This document shows, one piece after another, positions 1 to 8,668 of a stretch of 64,000 nt of DNA. Under the pieces are notes generated by a model. It searched no databases. It was given only the letters and a program-made list of their open reading frames with translations, and was not told the origin of the DNA. The DNA is from Cohnella baijiui (lineage in GTDB: Bacteria > Bacillota > Bacilli > Paenibacillales > Paenibacillaceae): positions 1 through 64,000 of the forward strand of contig NZ_JAJFOW010000029.1 in the NCBI RefSeq assembly GCF_020731285.1, in the 5' to 3' direction. A program made the position numbers and the translations under genes. Position 1 is the stretch's first letter; each line of letters opens with the position of its first letter.

Positions 1-2
1 CG

Positions 3-1313
3 GCGCCCGGCCAGCCGCAGCCCGACGACCGGCTGCGGCAGCGCGTGCTCGCCGAGGCGAAGCAGCGGCTTCGCGAGCTCGGCGCGCTCGCGGGCGGCGC
101 CCCCCGGGCCGACTCGGCCCCGCTCTCCGGCTCTGCGCAGCAGTCTGCATCGCCCGCATCTGCCGGCTCGTTGTCCCGGGCCGACTCAGCCCCGCTCGCC
201 GACTCCGCGCAGCAGGCTGCTCCGCCTTCGTCCGCCGGCTCGTTGCCCCGGGCCGACTCGGCCCCGCTCGTCGGCTCCGCGCAGCAGCCCGTCCCTGCCT
301 CGACTAACGGCTCCGGACCCCGCTTTGCCGACGATCTGGCCGCCTGCGGCGTGCTGCTCGGCTTCGCGTACCCGGACCGCATCGGCAGGCGCCGCGCGCC
401 GGGCCGTTATACGCTGTCCGGCGGACGGGGAGCGCAAATCGCGGAGGGACAGACGCTCGCGCAGGCGGAATACCTCGTCGTCGCAGAGCTCGACGACCAA
501 GGCGTCGAAGGGCGGATCCAACTGGCGGCCGCCCTGAGCGAAGGGGATCTCCAGACGTACTTCGCGGACGCGATCCGCACCGTGCAGACCGTCGAATGGG
601 ACGCGGAGGCCGAGGCCGTCCGCGCCCGCCAGTCGCGGCGGATCGGCGCCGTCGTGCTGTGGGAGGGACCGGCGGGCGCGCCCGATCCGGATCGCGTCGC
701 CGCCGCTTTGTTCGCGGGCATCCGCCAAGCCGGGCTCGGCATCTTGCCCTGGACGCGGGCGGCCCGCCAGCTGCAGGAGCGGGTGCTCTTCCTGCGCCGG
801 CACGAGCCCGAGGGCGGGTGGCCGGACGTCTCGGACGAAGCGCTCGTCGACACCCTGGAGGAATGGCTCGCGCCTTACGTCGGCGGCATGCGCAAACGCG
901 CCGACCTGGCGCGGCTGAACCTGACGTCCGTTCTCGAGTCCATGCTGATCTGGGAGCTGCGCGGCGCGCTCGACCGGGAGGCGCCGACGCACCTGACGGT
1001 GCCGAGCGGATCCCGGCTGCCGATCGATTACGCCGATCCGGAGTTTCCCGCGCTCGCCGTCCGCTTGCAGGAGATGTTCGGACGGCCGGACACGCCGCGA
1101 ATCGCCAAAGGCCGCGTGCCGCTCACCTTGCATCTGTTGTCTCCGGCTCAGCGTCCCGTGCAGGTAACGAAGGATCTGGCGAGCTTTTGGCGGAGCGCCT
1201 ACTTCGAAGTGCGCAAGGATCTGAAAGGCCGGTACCCGAAGCATTACTGGCCGGACGATCCGCTGGAGGCGCAGGCTACCCGCCGCGTCCGCCCGCCGGG
1301 GACGCCGAATTAA
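3..1313 (+). CDS. hrpB: ATP-dependent helicase HrpB, C-terminal part (5' end outside the window)
   Basis: The frame is open from the first complete codon of the window, so the DEAH-box motor domains lie upstream and are not seen. What remains is the end of the helicase-associated region and the HrpB-specific C-terminal domain. The stretch LLGFAYPDRIGRRR and the closing run FWRSAYFEVRKDLKGRYPKH followed by YWPDDP are family signatures. HrpB proteins are predicted RNA-dependent ATPases of the cytoplasm; their cellular job is poorly defined, so the role is by family only. An Ala/Ser/Pro-rich linker built of three 24-residue repeats sits before the C-terminal domain and is unusual for the family. 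The gene ends 136 nt before the next one. Confidence 0.88.
   Translation, partial: APGQPQPDDRLRQRVLAEAKQRLRELGALAGGAPRADSAPLSGSAQQSASPASAGSLSRADSAPLADSAQQAAPPSSAGSLPRADSAPLVGSAQQPVPASTNGSGPRFADDLAACGVLLGFAYPDRIGRRRAPGRYTLSGGRGAQIAEGQTLAQAEYLVVAELDDQGVEGRIQLAAALSEGDLQTYFADAIRTVQTVEWDAEAEAVRARQSRRIGAVVLWEGPAGAPDPDRVAAALFAGIRQAGLGILPWTRAARQLQERVLFLRRHEPEGGWPDVSDEALVDTLEEWLAPYVGGMRKRADLARLNLTSVLESMLIWELRGALDREAPTHLTVPSGSRLPIDYADPEFPALAVRLQEMFGRPDTPRIAKGRVPLTLHLLSPAQRPVQVTKDLASFWRSAYFEVRKDLKGRYPKHYWPDDPLEAQATRRVRPPGTPN
104..316 (+). repeat. Three 72-bp tandem repeats inside hrpB
   Basis: Three copies start at 104, 176 and 248, each opening with CCGGGCCGACTC. They encode a 24-residue Ala/Ser/Pro-rich unit (RADSAPL...GSAQQ...). 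The period is a whole number of codons, so copy number can change without breaking the frame. The third copy decays at its end. Confidence 0.9.
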
Positions 1314-1449
1314 AGCGGCCGGGCCTTCTTTCATGCTATGATAGGAAAGGATAGAGCTTCCGATACGGGGTCGAGCATTCATTCGGACACCCTATCGCGG
1401 CCGCGCATGCCGCATGCGCGCAATCGATCTTAGGAAAGGAAGGAAGCGC

Positions 1450-2121
1450 ATGTTCGTTAAAGCGTTGCTGTTCTTTCTGCTGTGGCGGGTGCTCGGCAAC
1501 CCGTTCCTTGCGATCCTGGTCCTGCTCGTCGTCTTTTATTTCCTGGAACGCAGATATATCGGCCTGACGCCGAGCCTCGTGAAGCCATTCAAGCGCCGCG
1601 GGGCGATCGGCAAAGCACGCAGACAGCTGCTGCTGAACCCGCATGACGTGTCGGCGCAGTCCGAGCTGGCCCGGCTGTTGATCGAGAGCAAGCGATTCCG
1701 CGATGCGAGGGACGTGCTGCTCGACATCGAGGCAAAAATGGAGCATTCGGCGGAGTATTGGAGCGATCGGGGGATCGCGGAGCTGGCGATCGGACATACG
1801 GAGGAGGGGGAGCGCGCGATGAATCGGGCGCTGGAGATCAGCCCCCGCGTGAAGTACGGCTTGCCCTATTTGAAGCTGGGCGAGGCCTATGCGAAGACGG
1901 ATGCCGATAAAGCCATCGGCTTTTTGCAGGAGTTTCAGCGCATGAACGCATCGTCGTGCGAGGCCTTCTATCGGTTGGGGACCGTATACCGGACGATGGG
2001 GAGAACGGAGGAGGCGCGAGAGGCGTATCGCGCTTGCCGGGAGCTGTACCGCACGCTGCCCCGCTACATGCGGCGCAAAGAGCGCAAATGGGCGCTGCTC
2101 GCCGCATTCGCCAAAGCATAA
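1450..2121 (+). CDS. Membrane-anchored tetratricopeptide repeat protein
   Basis: The 223-residue product begins with a hydrophobic segment (about residues 2-32, FVKALLFFLLWRVLGNPFLA onward) that should anchor it in the membrane. It continues with TPR-type helical pairs from about residue 60 (for example SAEYWSDRGIAELAIGHTEE and AFYRLGTVYRTMGRTEEARE). TPR domains bind partner proteins; the partner is unknown. The ATG at 1450 is preferred over an in-frame ATG 36 nt upstream because GGAAAGGAAGG lies just before it. The gene stands alone and ends in a perfect 10-bp hairpin. Confidence 0.72.
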   Translation: MFVKALLFFLLWRVLGNPFLAILVLLVVFYFLERRYIGLTPSLVKPFKRRGAIGKARRQLLLNPHDVSAQSELARLLIESKRFRDARDVLLDIEAKMEHSAEYWSDRGIAELAIGHTEEGERAMNRALEISPRVKYGLPYLKLGEAYAKTDADKAIGFLQEFQRMNASSCEAFYRLGTVYRTMGRTEEAREAYRACRELYRTLPRYMRRKERKWALLAAFAKA

Positions 2122-2145
2122 GGGAGCCGGCCGCACGGCTCCCTT
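2120..2145. terminator. Hairpin between convergent genes
   Basis: AAGGGAGCCG and CGGCTCCCTT form a perfect 10-bp stem with a 6-nt loop at the stop codon of the TPR gene. There is no strong T-run. Position suggests it ends transcription of the TPR gene and possibly of the convergent acidic-protein gene. Confidence 0.55.
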
Positions 2146-2177
2146 ACCGTTGTTAGGAGCGATTCAACATGAGGGCT

Positions 2178-2423
2178 TCAATCAGCGACTTCTTCGGCTT
2201 CTTCCAGCTCGGCGGCGGGGGCTTCCGCCTCATCCGCTTCGTCGTCCGCGATGTCCTCGATCGCTTCGGCTTCCGCCTCCGCTTCTACGGCTTCCGTTTC
2301 CTCGGCTACTGCGTCTTCATCGGCTGCCACGGCTTCCGCTTCCTCGGCCACCTCATTTTCTTCGGCTGCCACGGCTTCCGCTTCCAGTTCCGACCCTACG
2401 ATTTCGTCTTCCGGTGCGCTCAT
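2178..2423 (-). CDS. Extremely acidic low-complexity protein, 81 aa
   Basis: An ATG with GAGGAGG seven bases upstream opens an 81-codon frame. About half of its residues are Asp or Glu and most of the rest are Ala or Val. There is no Lys, Arg, His, Cys or aromatic residue. The sequence is a string of short E/A repeats (for example AEENEVAEEAEAVAADEDAV). It should be soluble, disordered and very negatively charged. No family is recognised. A DNA mimic, a chaperone-like polyanion or a cation buffer are possibilities only. The good ribosome-binding site and strict amino-acid bias support translation. The opposite strand is also open here, but its product is an unnatural Arg/Phe/Leu string. Confidence 0.7.
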   Translation of the reverse strand: MSAPEDEIVGSELEAEAVAAEENEVAEEAEAVAADEDAVAEETEAVEAEAEAEAIEDIADDEADEAEAPAAELEEAEEVAD

Positions 2424-2655
2424 GTTAAATCCTCCTCGATCGATAGAATGGTCGGGGGCTTGCCCCCTATTCCTAAGTTAGCACGTCTTCGAAAAACGAG
2501 ATACGGTGTGAAAATAGCGTATTTTGTAGGGTTTCGGCGAAATCGCCATTTGTAAACAAACGGTAATATATTCGCTAACGTTCGACAGCCGGCGAACGGA
2601 CTCGGATCGTACCGAACGCCGTCCCTAAGGCGGGAATGCCGTCGTATGCGGCGGT

Positions 2656-2684
2656 TTGACATCCCGACCGCATTCTCGTATATT
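2656..2684 (+). promoter_or_regulatory. Sigma-A promoter of the RluA-type gene
   Basis: TTGACA and TATATT are separated by exactly 17 bp, close to the vegetative consensus, and lie 39 bp before the ATG. The rest of the 2424-2722 gap holds a small GGGGGC/GCCCCC hairpin near 2456 and no gene. Confidence 0.8.
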
Positions 2685-2722
2685 GTGGCGAAGAACATAT
2701 CAGACCGTACGGAGTGAGCAGG

Positions 2723-3931
2723 ATGAGAGGTGCTGGACGCAACCAGCAAAGCCGGGCCAAGCAGCCGGGTAAGCCGAGCCGGCCGCAAGGGCCGCAGGGT
2801 TCGCGCGACGGGGGCAGGAGAGAGGCCGGCAGCGGCGGCGGAAGAGGACAAGACCGGTACGCGGCTGCCGCCGGAAGAGGCGGTGCGGGCAAGGCATCCG
2901 TCCGCAAGGAGCGCGGAGGCGGCGCGCCGTCTTTTGCGCGTGAAGGGCGAGAGGCGCAGGGACGGCCTGGCCGGCCGACAGCGGGAGGAGCCGGAGGCGG
3001 TCCGCGGGCGGACCGTTCGGGAAGTCCGGGACAGGCCGTTCCACCGGCCGCCTATCTGAAGCTGGGGCGGCGCAAGGGCGACTGGATGGAGTTCCGGGTG
3101 CCGGAAGGGCTCGCGGGCGCCCCGATCCCGCAGGTGCTGAAGCACACGCCGCTCGTGCCGAAGCTGGCGCACAAGCTGCTGCAGGCCAAGGGCGTCGTGC
3201 TGCAGGGCACGAACCTGCGGCTGCAGCTGTTCGCCCGGGAGAAGCGCGATTTCCCGTCCGACTGGATGGAGCTGAACGTGCTGTACGAAGACGACTTTAC
3301 GCTCGTCGTAAACAAGCCCTCCGGATACGAGGTGCATCCGAGCGAGAAGGGGCAGCGGCACACGCTTGCGCACGCCGTCGCCGCGTATTACGAGATGACG
3401 AACCAGGACGTGCGGATCCGCCACATCCACCGCATCGACAAGGAGACGACCGGTCCCGTCCTGTACGCCAAGAACGAATTCGCCCATTACCAGTACGACA
3501 AAGAGATGCGGGAGAAAAAGATCGAGCGCATCTATCTCGCGCTGGCCGAAGGGGAGCTGCCGCAGGACAAGGGCACGATCAACCTGCCGATCGGCCAGGA
3601 CCGCCACCACTCCACGCGCCGCCGCGTCAGCGAAACCGGCGACCCCGCGATCACGCACTACGAGGTGGTGCAGCGGTACGAGGGCTATACGCTGGTCCGC
3701 CTGCGGCTCGAGACGGGCCGGACGCACCAGATTCGCGTGCACATGGCGGCGATCGGCCATCCGCTCGCGGGAGACGGACTGTACGGGGGCAAGCGCGCCG
3801 TCATCTCCCGCCAGGCCCTGCACGGGGAACGCCTGATCTGGCATCACCCATGGACGGGCGAGCGGCTGACGGCCCGCGCGCCGCTGCCCGAAGACTTCGA
3901 GGCGGCGCTGGCCAAGCTCGAGAAGAAATAG
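2723..3931 (+). CDS. RluA-family pseudouridine synthase with a long basic N-terminal extension
   Basis: It isomerises uridine to pseudouridine in RNA (rRNA or tRNA; target unknown). The catalytic motif HRIDKETTG places the nucleophilic Asp at residue 239. RLRLETGRTHQIRVHMAAIG is the conserved C-terminal motif. About 115 residues before the fold are rich in Gly, Arg, Ala and Ser (RDGGRREAGSGGGRG and similar), longer than the usual start of the family. They look disordered and RNA-binding. The ATG at 2723 has GGAG eight bases upstream; a GTG nine bases earlier is less well placed. Total length is 402 residues. The vegetative promoter is listed separately, and a T-rich terminator follows. Confidence 0.88.
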   Translation: MRGAGRNQQSRAKQPGKPSRPQGPQGSRDGGRREAGSGGGRGQDRYAAAAGRGGAGKASVRKERGGGAPSFAREGREAQGRPGRPTAGGAGGGPRADRSGSPGQAVPPAAYLKLGRRKGDWMEFRVPEGLAGAPIPQVLKHTPLVPKLAHKLLQAKGVVLQGTNLRLQLFAREKRDFPSDWMELNVLYEDDFTLVVNKPSGYEVHPSEKGQRHTLAHAVAAYYEMTNQDVRIRHIHRIDKETTGPVLYAKNEFAHYQYDKEMREKKIERIYLALAEGELPQDKGTINLPIGQDRHHSTRRRVSETGDPAITHYEVVQRYEGYTLVRLRLETGRTHQIRVHMAAIGHPLAGDGLYGGKRAVISRQALHGERLIWHHPWTGERLTARAPLPEDFEAALAKLEKK

Positions 3932-3982
3932 AAATCGCGTTTCGCGCGATCGGCCCCGCGATCGCAGGCAGCTTGTTTCGTA

Positions 3983-4010
3983 CCGCTACCCCGCCGGTGG
4001 CGGTTTTTTT
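3983..4010 (+). terminator. Rho-independent terminator after the RluA-type gene
   Basis: CCGCTACC pairs with GGTGGCGG (one G-T pair) around a 5-nt loop and is followed by seven T residues. Confidence 0.85.
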
Positions 4011-4152
4011 ATTTTCGAACCGCCGCGCGGGCAGGAGCCTGGGTATGTTCGTCTCGAAATAAGAAGCGAGAACAAACGGAAAAAATGGAAAAGCGGCACG
4101 GCGAAAAGGAAACAAGCGGCTTCAAGCCGGAGCGAGAGAAGGGGGAGGAAAA

Positions 4153-5958
4153 ATGGAGAGAACGGAACTGCGCAGCATCCTGTCGCACCTCGCTCCGGCC
4201 GGACCGGGGCTGTATGCGCCGGATGGCGCCGATCCGGAGCGATACTGGCGGTCGCTGACAGACGCTCCGGCGACGGCGGCAGCGTCCGGCGAGATCCGGG
4301 AGGAGGGCGAGCGGCTGCTGCGGGAGCCGATTCCGGCGCTGACGGAGGAGCTGTTTCTGTCGTTCGAGCGCACCGGCGTCCGGCTCGATTACGAACGGGT
4401 CTACTTCGCCCGCAGGCGGAGGCTGAACACGTTCGCGCTGCTGTCGTGGATGCGGCCCGAGCGGGCGGATGATCTTGCCGCTTGGGCGGAGATCGCGTCC
4501 GAGGTATGCGCGGAGCGGACCTGGTGCCTGCCCGCGCACGTGAAGGGGCTGGAGACGGACGGCCAGATCGACCTGTTCGCGGCGGAGACGGGCTTTACGC
4601 TGGCCGAGATGCTGGCGATCGGCGGAGATCGGCTGCCGCCGGCGCTGCGCGAGCGCATCCGGGGGGAGATCGAGGCAAGGCTGTTTACGCCGTATTTGAC
4701 GCGCGGTCCTTACGGCTGGGAGACGGCCAAGCACAATTGGTCGGCCGTCTGCGCCGGATCGATCGGCTCGGCGGCGCTGCTGCTCCTGTCCGATCCCGAG
4801 CGGATGACGGACGTCGTCGGGCGCGTGATCGACAGCATGGACTGCTTCCTCGCCGGGTACGGAGAAGACGGAGCCTGTCCGGAAGGGCTGGGTTACTGGA
4901 ACTACGGCTTCGGCTATTTCGTCTACTTCGCCGACTTGCTGCGACGCCGGACCCGGGGCGCGATCGACCTGCTCGCGGCGCCGAAGGTCGGCCGGATCGC
5001 CCTGTTCCAGCAGCGCTGCTACCTGGCAGGCGACCGGACGGCCAACTTTTCGGACGCGCTGCCCGCATTTCCCGTCCAGATCGGCTTGTCGGACTATCTG
5101 GCCGCGCGGTACCCGGAGGTCTCGGCGCCTCCCCGCGCCATCCGCGCGAAGTATACGGACGACGCCTGCAGTCGGTTCGCGCACGCGCTGCGGAACCTGA
5201 TCTGGGCGCGGCCGAACGAGCAGGCTGCCGACTGGCCGTCCGGCAGCTGGTATTTGCCAAACGCGGCTTGGCTTGTATCCCGGCACGCCGAAGCGGACGG
5301 GTCGTACGGCTTCGCGGCCAAAGGCGGGCACAACGACGAGCCCCACAACCATGCGGACGTCGGGCACTTCATACTGCTCGCGGACGAGGAGCCGGCCTTT
5401 GCGGCGGACCTCGGCAGCGGCGAATACACGGCCTCTTCCTTCGGGGAAGGGCGGTACGCGTATGCGTGCAACGGGCCGCAAGGCCACTCGCTGCCGATCG
5501 TGGACGGCCGGCTGCAGCAGATCGGCGCGAACCGCGCGGCCGTCGTCCTCGAGTCGGCGGCGGAGCCGGCGGAGGATCGGCTTGCGCTCGAACTGGCCGG
5601 AACCTATGGCCACCCGGGCCTTCGATCGCTTGTTCGGCGGTTCGTCTGGCGCAAGTCGGCGCGACCGACGCTGATGCTGACCGACGAGTACGACTTCGCG
5701 GCTTCGCCCGATCGGGTAACGGAGCGCCTCGTAAGCCGCACCGTTCCCGAGCCGGCGGAGCCTGGCGTCATTCTGCTCCGGGGCGAGCGGCGGTCGGTGC
5801 GGCTTGCGTACGATGCGGACATTCTCGAACCCGAAATCGCGAGCCGCGTTTTCCGCAACCATTTCGGCGCGGACGAGCGCTATTATACGATCGATCTCCA
5901 CGTTCGGAAACCAGTCGTTTCGACGCTGCGGATCGCGCTGAATTTCCAATTTCTCTGA
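4153..5958 (+). CDS. Heparinase II/III-like polysaccharide lyase family protein
   Basis: The 601-residue protein has the two-part layout of heparinase II/III-like enzymes. An N-terminal alpha-helical toroid holds TAKHNWSAVCAGS near residue 195 and EGLGYWNYGFGYF near residue 245. A C-terminal beta domain follows, opening with GGHNDEPHNHADVGHFIL near residue 393. Such enzymes cleave uronate-containing glycans by beta-elimination; the substrate cannot be told here. No signal peptide is seen, so it probably acts on imported oligosaccharides in the cytosol. GGGGGAGG lies just before the ATG. It is a single-gene unit with a strong terminator. A uronate locus lies about 8.5 kb away, a possible but unproven metabolic link. 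Confidence 0.8.
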   Translation: MERTELRSILSHLAPAGPGLYAPDGADPERYWRSLTDAPATAAASGEIREEGERLLREPIPALTEELFLSFERTGVRLDYERVYFARRRRLNTFALLSWMRPERADDLAAWAEIASEVCAERTWCLPAHVKGLETDGQIDLFAAETGFTLAEMLAIGGDRLPPALRERIRGEIEARLFTPYLTRGPYGWETAKHNWSAVCAGSIGSAALLLLSDPERMTDVVGRVIDSMDCFLAGYGEDGACPEGLGYWNYGFGYFVYFADLLRRRTRGAIDLLAAPKVGRIALFQQRCYLAGDRTANFSDALPAFPVQIGLSDYLAARYPEVSAPPRAIRAKYTDDACSRFAHALRNLIWARPNEQAADWPSGSWYLPNAAWLVSRHAEADGSYGFAAKGGHNDEPHNHADVGHFILLADEEPAFAADLGSGEYTASSFGEGRYAYACNGPQGHSLPIVDGRLQQIGANRAAVVLESAAEPAEDRLALELAGTYGHPGLRSLVRRFVWRKSARPTLMLTDEYDFAASPDRVTERLVSRTVPEPAEPGVILLRGERRSVRLAYDADILEPEIASRVFRNHFGADERYYTIDLHVRKPVVSTLRIALNFQFL

Positions 5959-5965
5959 CTCAAGT

Positions 5966-6010
5966 AAAAACGGTTCCGCCGTCTTCAAGGAAGATGGCGG
6001 AACCGTTTTT
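5966..6010 (+). terminator. Strong terminator after the lyase gene
   Basis: A 21-bp stem (AAAAACGGTTCCGCC plus GTCTTC and their complement, with one G-T pair) closes on a 3-nt loop and ends in TTTTT. Confidence 0.92.
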
Positions 6011-6093
6011 ATCGGAGACGGATCAGTGAAGGATGGGTGAGCCTATCTTTCTGATCCGTTGAAAAAAGGAGCCGCCTGCGGCCCCGCTCGCCG

Positions 6094-6126
6094 AAAAGGA
6101 CGGAGCGTGCAGCGCTCCGTCCTTTT
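6094..6126 (-). terminator. Terminator of the minus-strand glycan operon
   Basis: AAAAGGACGGAGCG and CGCTCCGTCCTTTT form a 14-bp stem with a 5-nt loop. Read on the minus strand it ends in TTTT, about 70 nt after the last gene of the operon. Confidence 0.88.
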
Positions 6127-6198
6127 CTTCCCTATCGAAAGCTTCTATATAGGAGTCTATTGCCATAAGAGTCCATTGCCGATTCCGCAGCGGCTCGC

Positions 6199-7497
6199 TC
6201 ATCCGTGCCGGCACAGCGCCTCGGTCATGAGGTAGGACAACGTAGCTTCGGCGCCGCAATTGACGTTCGGGCCGTTCGCCTGCAAGCCGTCGCAGCAGCT
6301 GCCGTCCGACGCGTCGGCCATCGGGGCATCCAGGTCGTTGTCGCCGAAGAACCAATCCAAGCACCGGTCCCGCGACTCGCGCAGGAAGGCGGCGTGGCGG
6401 GCCGGACTCACGACCTGCGCGTTGTCTGGCGCCTCCGTCTCGGCACCGTCCGGCTGGACGGCAAGCGCTACTCCAACCGTGGCGAGCGGTTCTTCCGCTC
6501 CGCTCCGTTCCGACGGCTGCGCGCCCGTCCGGGGGCGCTTGCGCTTGTCAAAGGTCGCGTCGTACGTCAGGAGGAGAGAGATGCCTTCGCGTTCGCCCGC
6601 TTCCAGCGCGCGCGCGGCTTCCTCAAGGGCGAGCGCCAGCTTGAACATTTCGAGCGGCTGCTGGTCCCAGCGGCTGACCGCCTTGGAGGTGCACCAGCCG
6701 TCGTTGCCGATCGGACGGAACCAGCCTTCGTCGCTTGTCATGACCGTCTGCAGCGAGGAGAGGCTGTCGAGCCCGGCCTCGAGCGTCTCCGGACGGCGGG
6801 TGAGCCGGTAGGCGCGGAGCATCGCCCAGGGCAGCGCTCCGTTGCCGTAGGTCATGGCCGGCTCGAACCAGCGCCAACGGTCGTCCGAAAAGTGGCGAAA
6901 CGCGCCGATCATCAGGTCTTCGATCCGGTCCACGTGACGCCGCAGCTCCTCGCGCCAGCCGTTGGGAAGCTTGACGGCGCCGTCGCGGTCCGCCTCGAGG
7001 ATATGGGCGCAGGCCGCCATCGCGAACGCCTGGCCCCGGAGGGAGTCGATCCGTCCGATCGTGCGCAGCGCCCGCTCCAGCATGCAGAGCGCGGCGTCCT
7101 TGTGCGTGGCGGGGAGCCGCACCCAGGCGTCGGCGACGCTCCAGATCGAGCGTCCCTGGCAGTCGTGGGAGATCTCCTCCGGCTCCGGCGAGCGGTCGTA
7201 GGCCACGTTGTTGTGCCACCAGCCGTCTTCCCGCTGGTTCCACAGGAGAAAGGCGAGATAATTGGATGCCAGGGAGAGCAGGAGCTCGCGGTCCTCGCGT
7301 CCCAGCCGGGCTTCGTCGGCGGCGCTCAGCCACTCGGTGACGGTCCAAAGCGCCCTTGCGTTGTCGTCGGTCGTATACCCTTCCCGGCGCCGGGGGATGC
7401 GGCCCAGCGCGTGTTCGAGGAGTCCGGTATCGTCCGTCATGCGTTTCAAGTGGACAAAAGAAGGCGGGGCAGCCCGCCTTTTCCGCTTAAATGACAT
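6199..7497 (-). CDS. Six-hairpin glycosidase-like protein linked to a GT4 glycosyltransferase
   Basis: The 432-residue protein is made of alternating amphipathic helices with conserved aromatic and acidic stretches: YTTDDNARALWTVTEW near residue 40, WHNNVAYDR, DCQGRSIWSVADAWVRLP and GWCTSKAVSRWDQQPLEM. This resembles an (alpha/alpha)6 barrel of the six-hairpin glycosidase type, but no family can be named with certainty. Proteins like this are found beside, or fused to, GT4 glycosyltransferases. The ATG at 7497 follows GGAGG and overlaps the end of the glycosyltransferase gene by 11 nt, which implies translational coupling. A variable Arg/Pro/Ala-rich stretch of about 50 residues lies in the last third. 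The substrate is unknown. Confidence 0.62.
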   Translation of the reverse strand: MSFKRKRRAAPPSFVHLKRMTDDTGLLEHALGRIPRRREGYTTDDNARALWTVTEWLSAADEARLGREDRELLLSLASNYLAFLLWNQREDGWWHNNVAYDRSPEPEEISHDCQGRSIWSVADAWVRLPATHKDAALCMLERALRTIGRIDSLRGQAFAMAACAHILEADRDGAVKLPNGWREELRRHVDRIEDLMIGAFRHFSDDRWRWFEPAMTYGNGALPWAMLRAYRLTRRPETLEAGLDSLSSLQTVMTSDEGWFRPIGNDGWCTSKAVSRWDQQPLEMFKLALALEEAARALEAGEREGISLLLTYDATFDKRKRPRTGAQPSERSGAEEPLATVGVALAVQPDGAETEAPDNAQVVSPARHAAFLRESRDRCLDWFFGDNDLDAPMADASDGSCCDGLQANGPNVNCGAEATLSYLMTEALCRHG

Positions 7498-8668
7498 CGG
7501 CCATCCTCCAGCGCTTTTCCGCAGCCATCCGCTCCAAAAGCTGCAAATATCGATTCCCGACTTCCGGCCACTGCATGCTGCGGCCGGTCTCGGCCATCCG
7601 CTGCTCGGTGTACGCCAGCTTTTCGGGGTAGGTGAACAGTTCGATGATTTTGGTGCTCCAGGCATCGGCGTCCCCGTACGGTAGCAAGAGTTCGTCGTAA
7701 CCTTGGAGCAGGTCTTTGGCATAAATATAAGGAGTGCTCAGCACCGGACGGCCGAGGCCGACCGCATAGGCGAGGGTGCCGCTTGTGATTTGCTGCATGC
7801 CCGGGTACGGCGTCACGTACAGATCCGAGGCCATCAAGAGCGACACGAGCTCTTCCTCGGGGATGTATCGGTCGATCATCCGAACGTGGTGCTGCAGTCC
7901 GAGCTCCTCGATTAGCGCGTTCAGTTCCTCGCGATAGGACTCGCCTTCGTGCTTGCGCACTTCGGGATGCGTCTGTCCCGCCAGCACATAGAGCAGATCC
8001 GGCACGGCCTTGACCGCCGTGGCGAGCGAGCGGAGCACGAGTTCCACGCCTTTGCTGCGGCTCAGCAGGCCGAACTGGAAGACGACCTTGCGGTTTTCCC
8101 AGCCGTTGGCATGGCGGGTGCGGATCCGGTCGGCCCTGCTCGGTACCGGCGTCCCGTGCGGGATGAAGGTTACCTTGCCCTCCGGAATGCCGAAGTGCTC
8201 GTGCAGATAACCCAGCGCCTTGCGGTTCATGACGTGGATATGGTCGCTGCGCCTTGCGATTTCCGCCTGGATGGCGGAGTACGGCTCTTGGGGCTGTTCG
8301 AACACCGTATGGAACGTCGTCACGACCGGTTTGTTCAGACGTTCGATCAAATCGAGCGCATAGCTGCCCGCCTCCCCGCCGAAGATGCCGAATTCATGCT
8401 GCAGCGAGACGATGTCGACCGCGCTGCGGTTCAGATAGTCGGCCATTTTGCGATAGTCCTCGCGCTCTTGTTTGAGCAGCGGAAGGTGCCAATTTTCTCC
8501 GTACAGCTCCATTTCGTCCTCATTGCAGAGCGCGACGACCGGATCGGGGAAAATACCGCTGCTCGCCTGCCGGACCGCGTCGCGCAAATGGTGCGTATAC
8601 GTAGCCAAGCCGCATTTTTTTGGCACATAGGTGCTTACATACGCGATTTGAAAAGTTTTGGGACTCAT
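7487..8668 (-). CDS. Glycosyltransferase family 4
   Basis: The 393-residue protein has the two Rossmann domains of GT-B enzymes. The N-terminal half holds VPKKCGLATYTHHLRDAV and the C-terminal donor site reads VVFQFGLLSRSKGVELVLRS, with PYPGMQQITSGTLAYAVGLG. These show a retaining transferase that uses a nucleotide sugar, probably in the cytosol. The ATG follows GGAGG and overlaps the stop of the nucleotidyltransferase gene (ATGA), so the two are translated together. The neighbour probably makes the activated sugar. The product is perhaps a storage or surface glycan. Confidence 0.85.
   Translation of the reverse strand: MSPKTFQIAYVSTYVPKKCGLATYTHHLRDAVRQASSGIFPDPVVALCNEDEMELYGENWHLPLLKQEREDYRKMADYLNRSAVDIVSLQHEFGIFGGEAGSYALDLIERLNKPVVTTFHTVFEQPQEPYSAIQAEIARRSDHIHVMNRKALGYLHEHFGIPEGKVTFIPHGTPVPSRADRIRTRHANGWENRKVVFQFGLLSRSKGVELVLRSLATAVKAVPDLLYVLAGQTHPEVRKHEGESYREELNALIEELGLQHHVRMIDRYIPEEELVSLLMASDLYVTPYPGMQQITSGTLAYAVGLGRPVLSTPYIYAKDLLQGYDELLLPYGDADAWSTKIIELFTYPEKLAYTEQRMAETGRSMQWPEVGNRYLQLLERMAAEKRWRMADVI

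Noticed and set aside
186..1382. Long minus-strand frame across hrpB
   Set aside because: It is the antisense of an HrpB coding region with clear family motifs; such shadows are common at this GC content.
2169..2555. Plus-strand frame opposite the acidic protein
   Set aside because: Its product is an Arg/Phe/Leu string mirrored from the E/A codons; no ribosome-binding site, while the minus-strand gene has a strong one.
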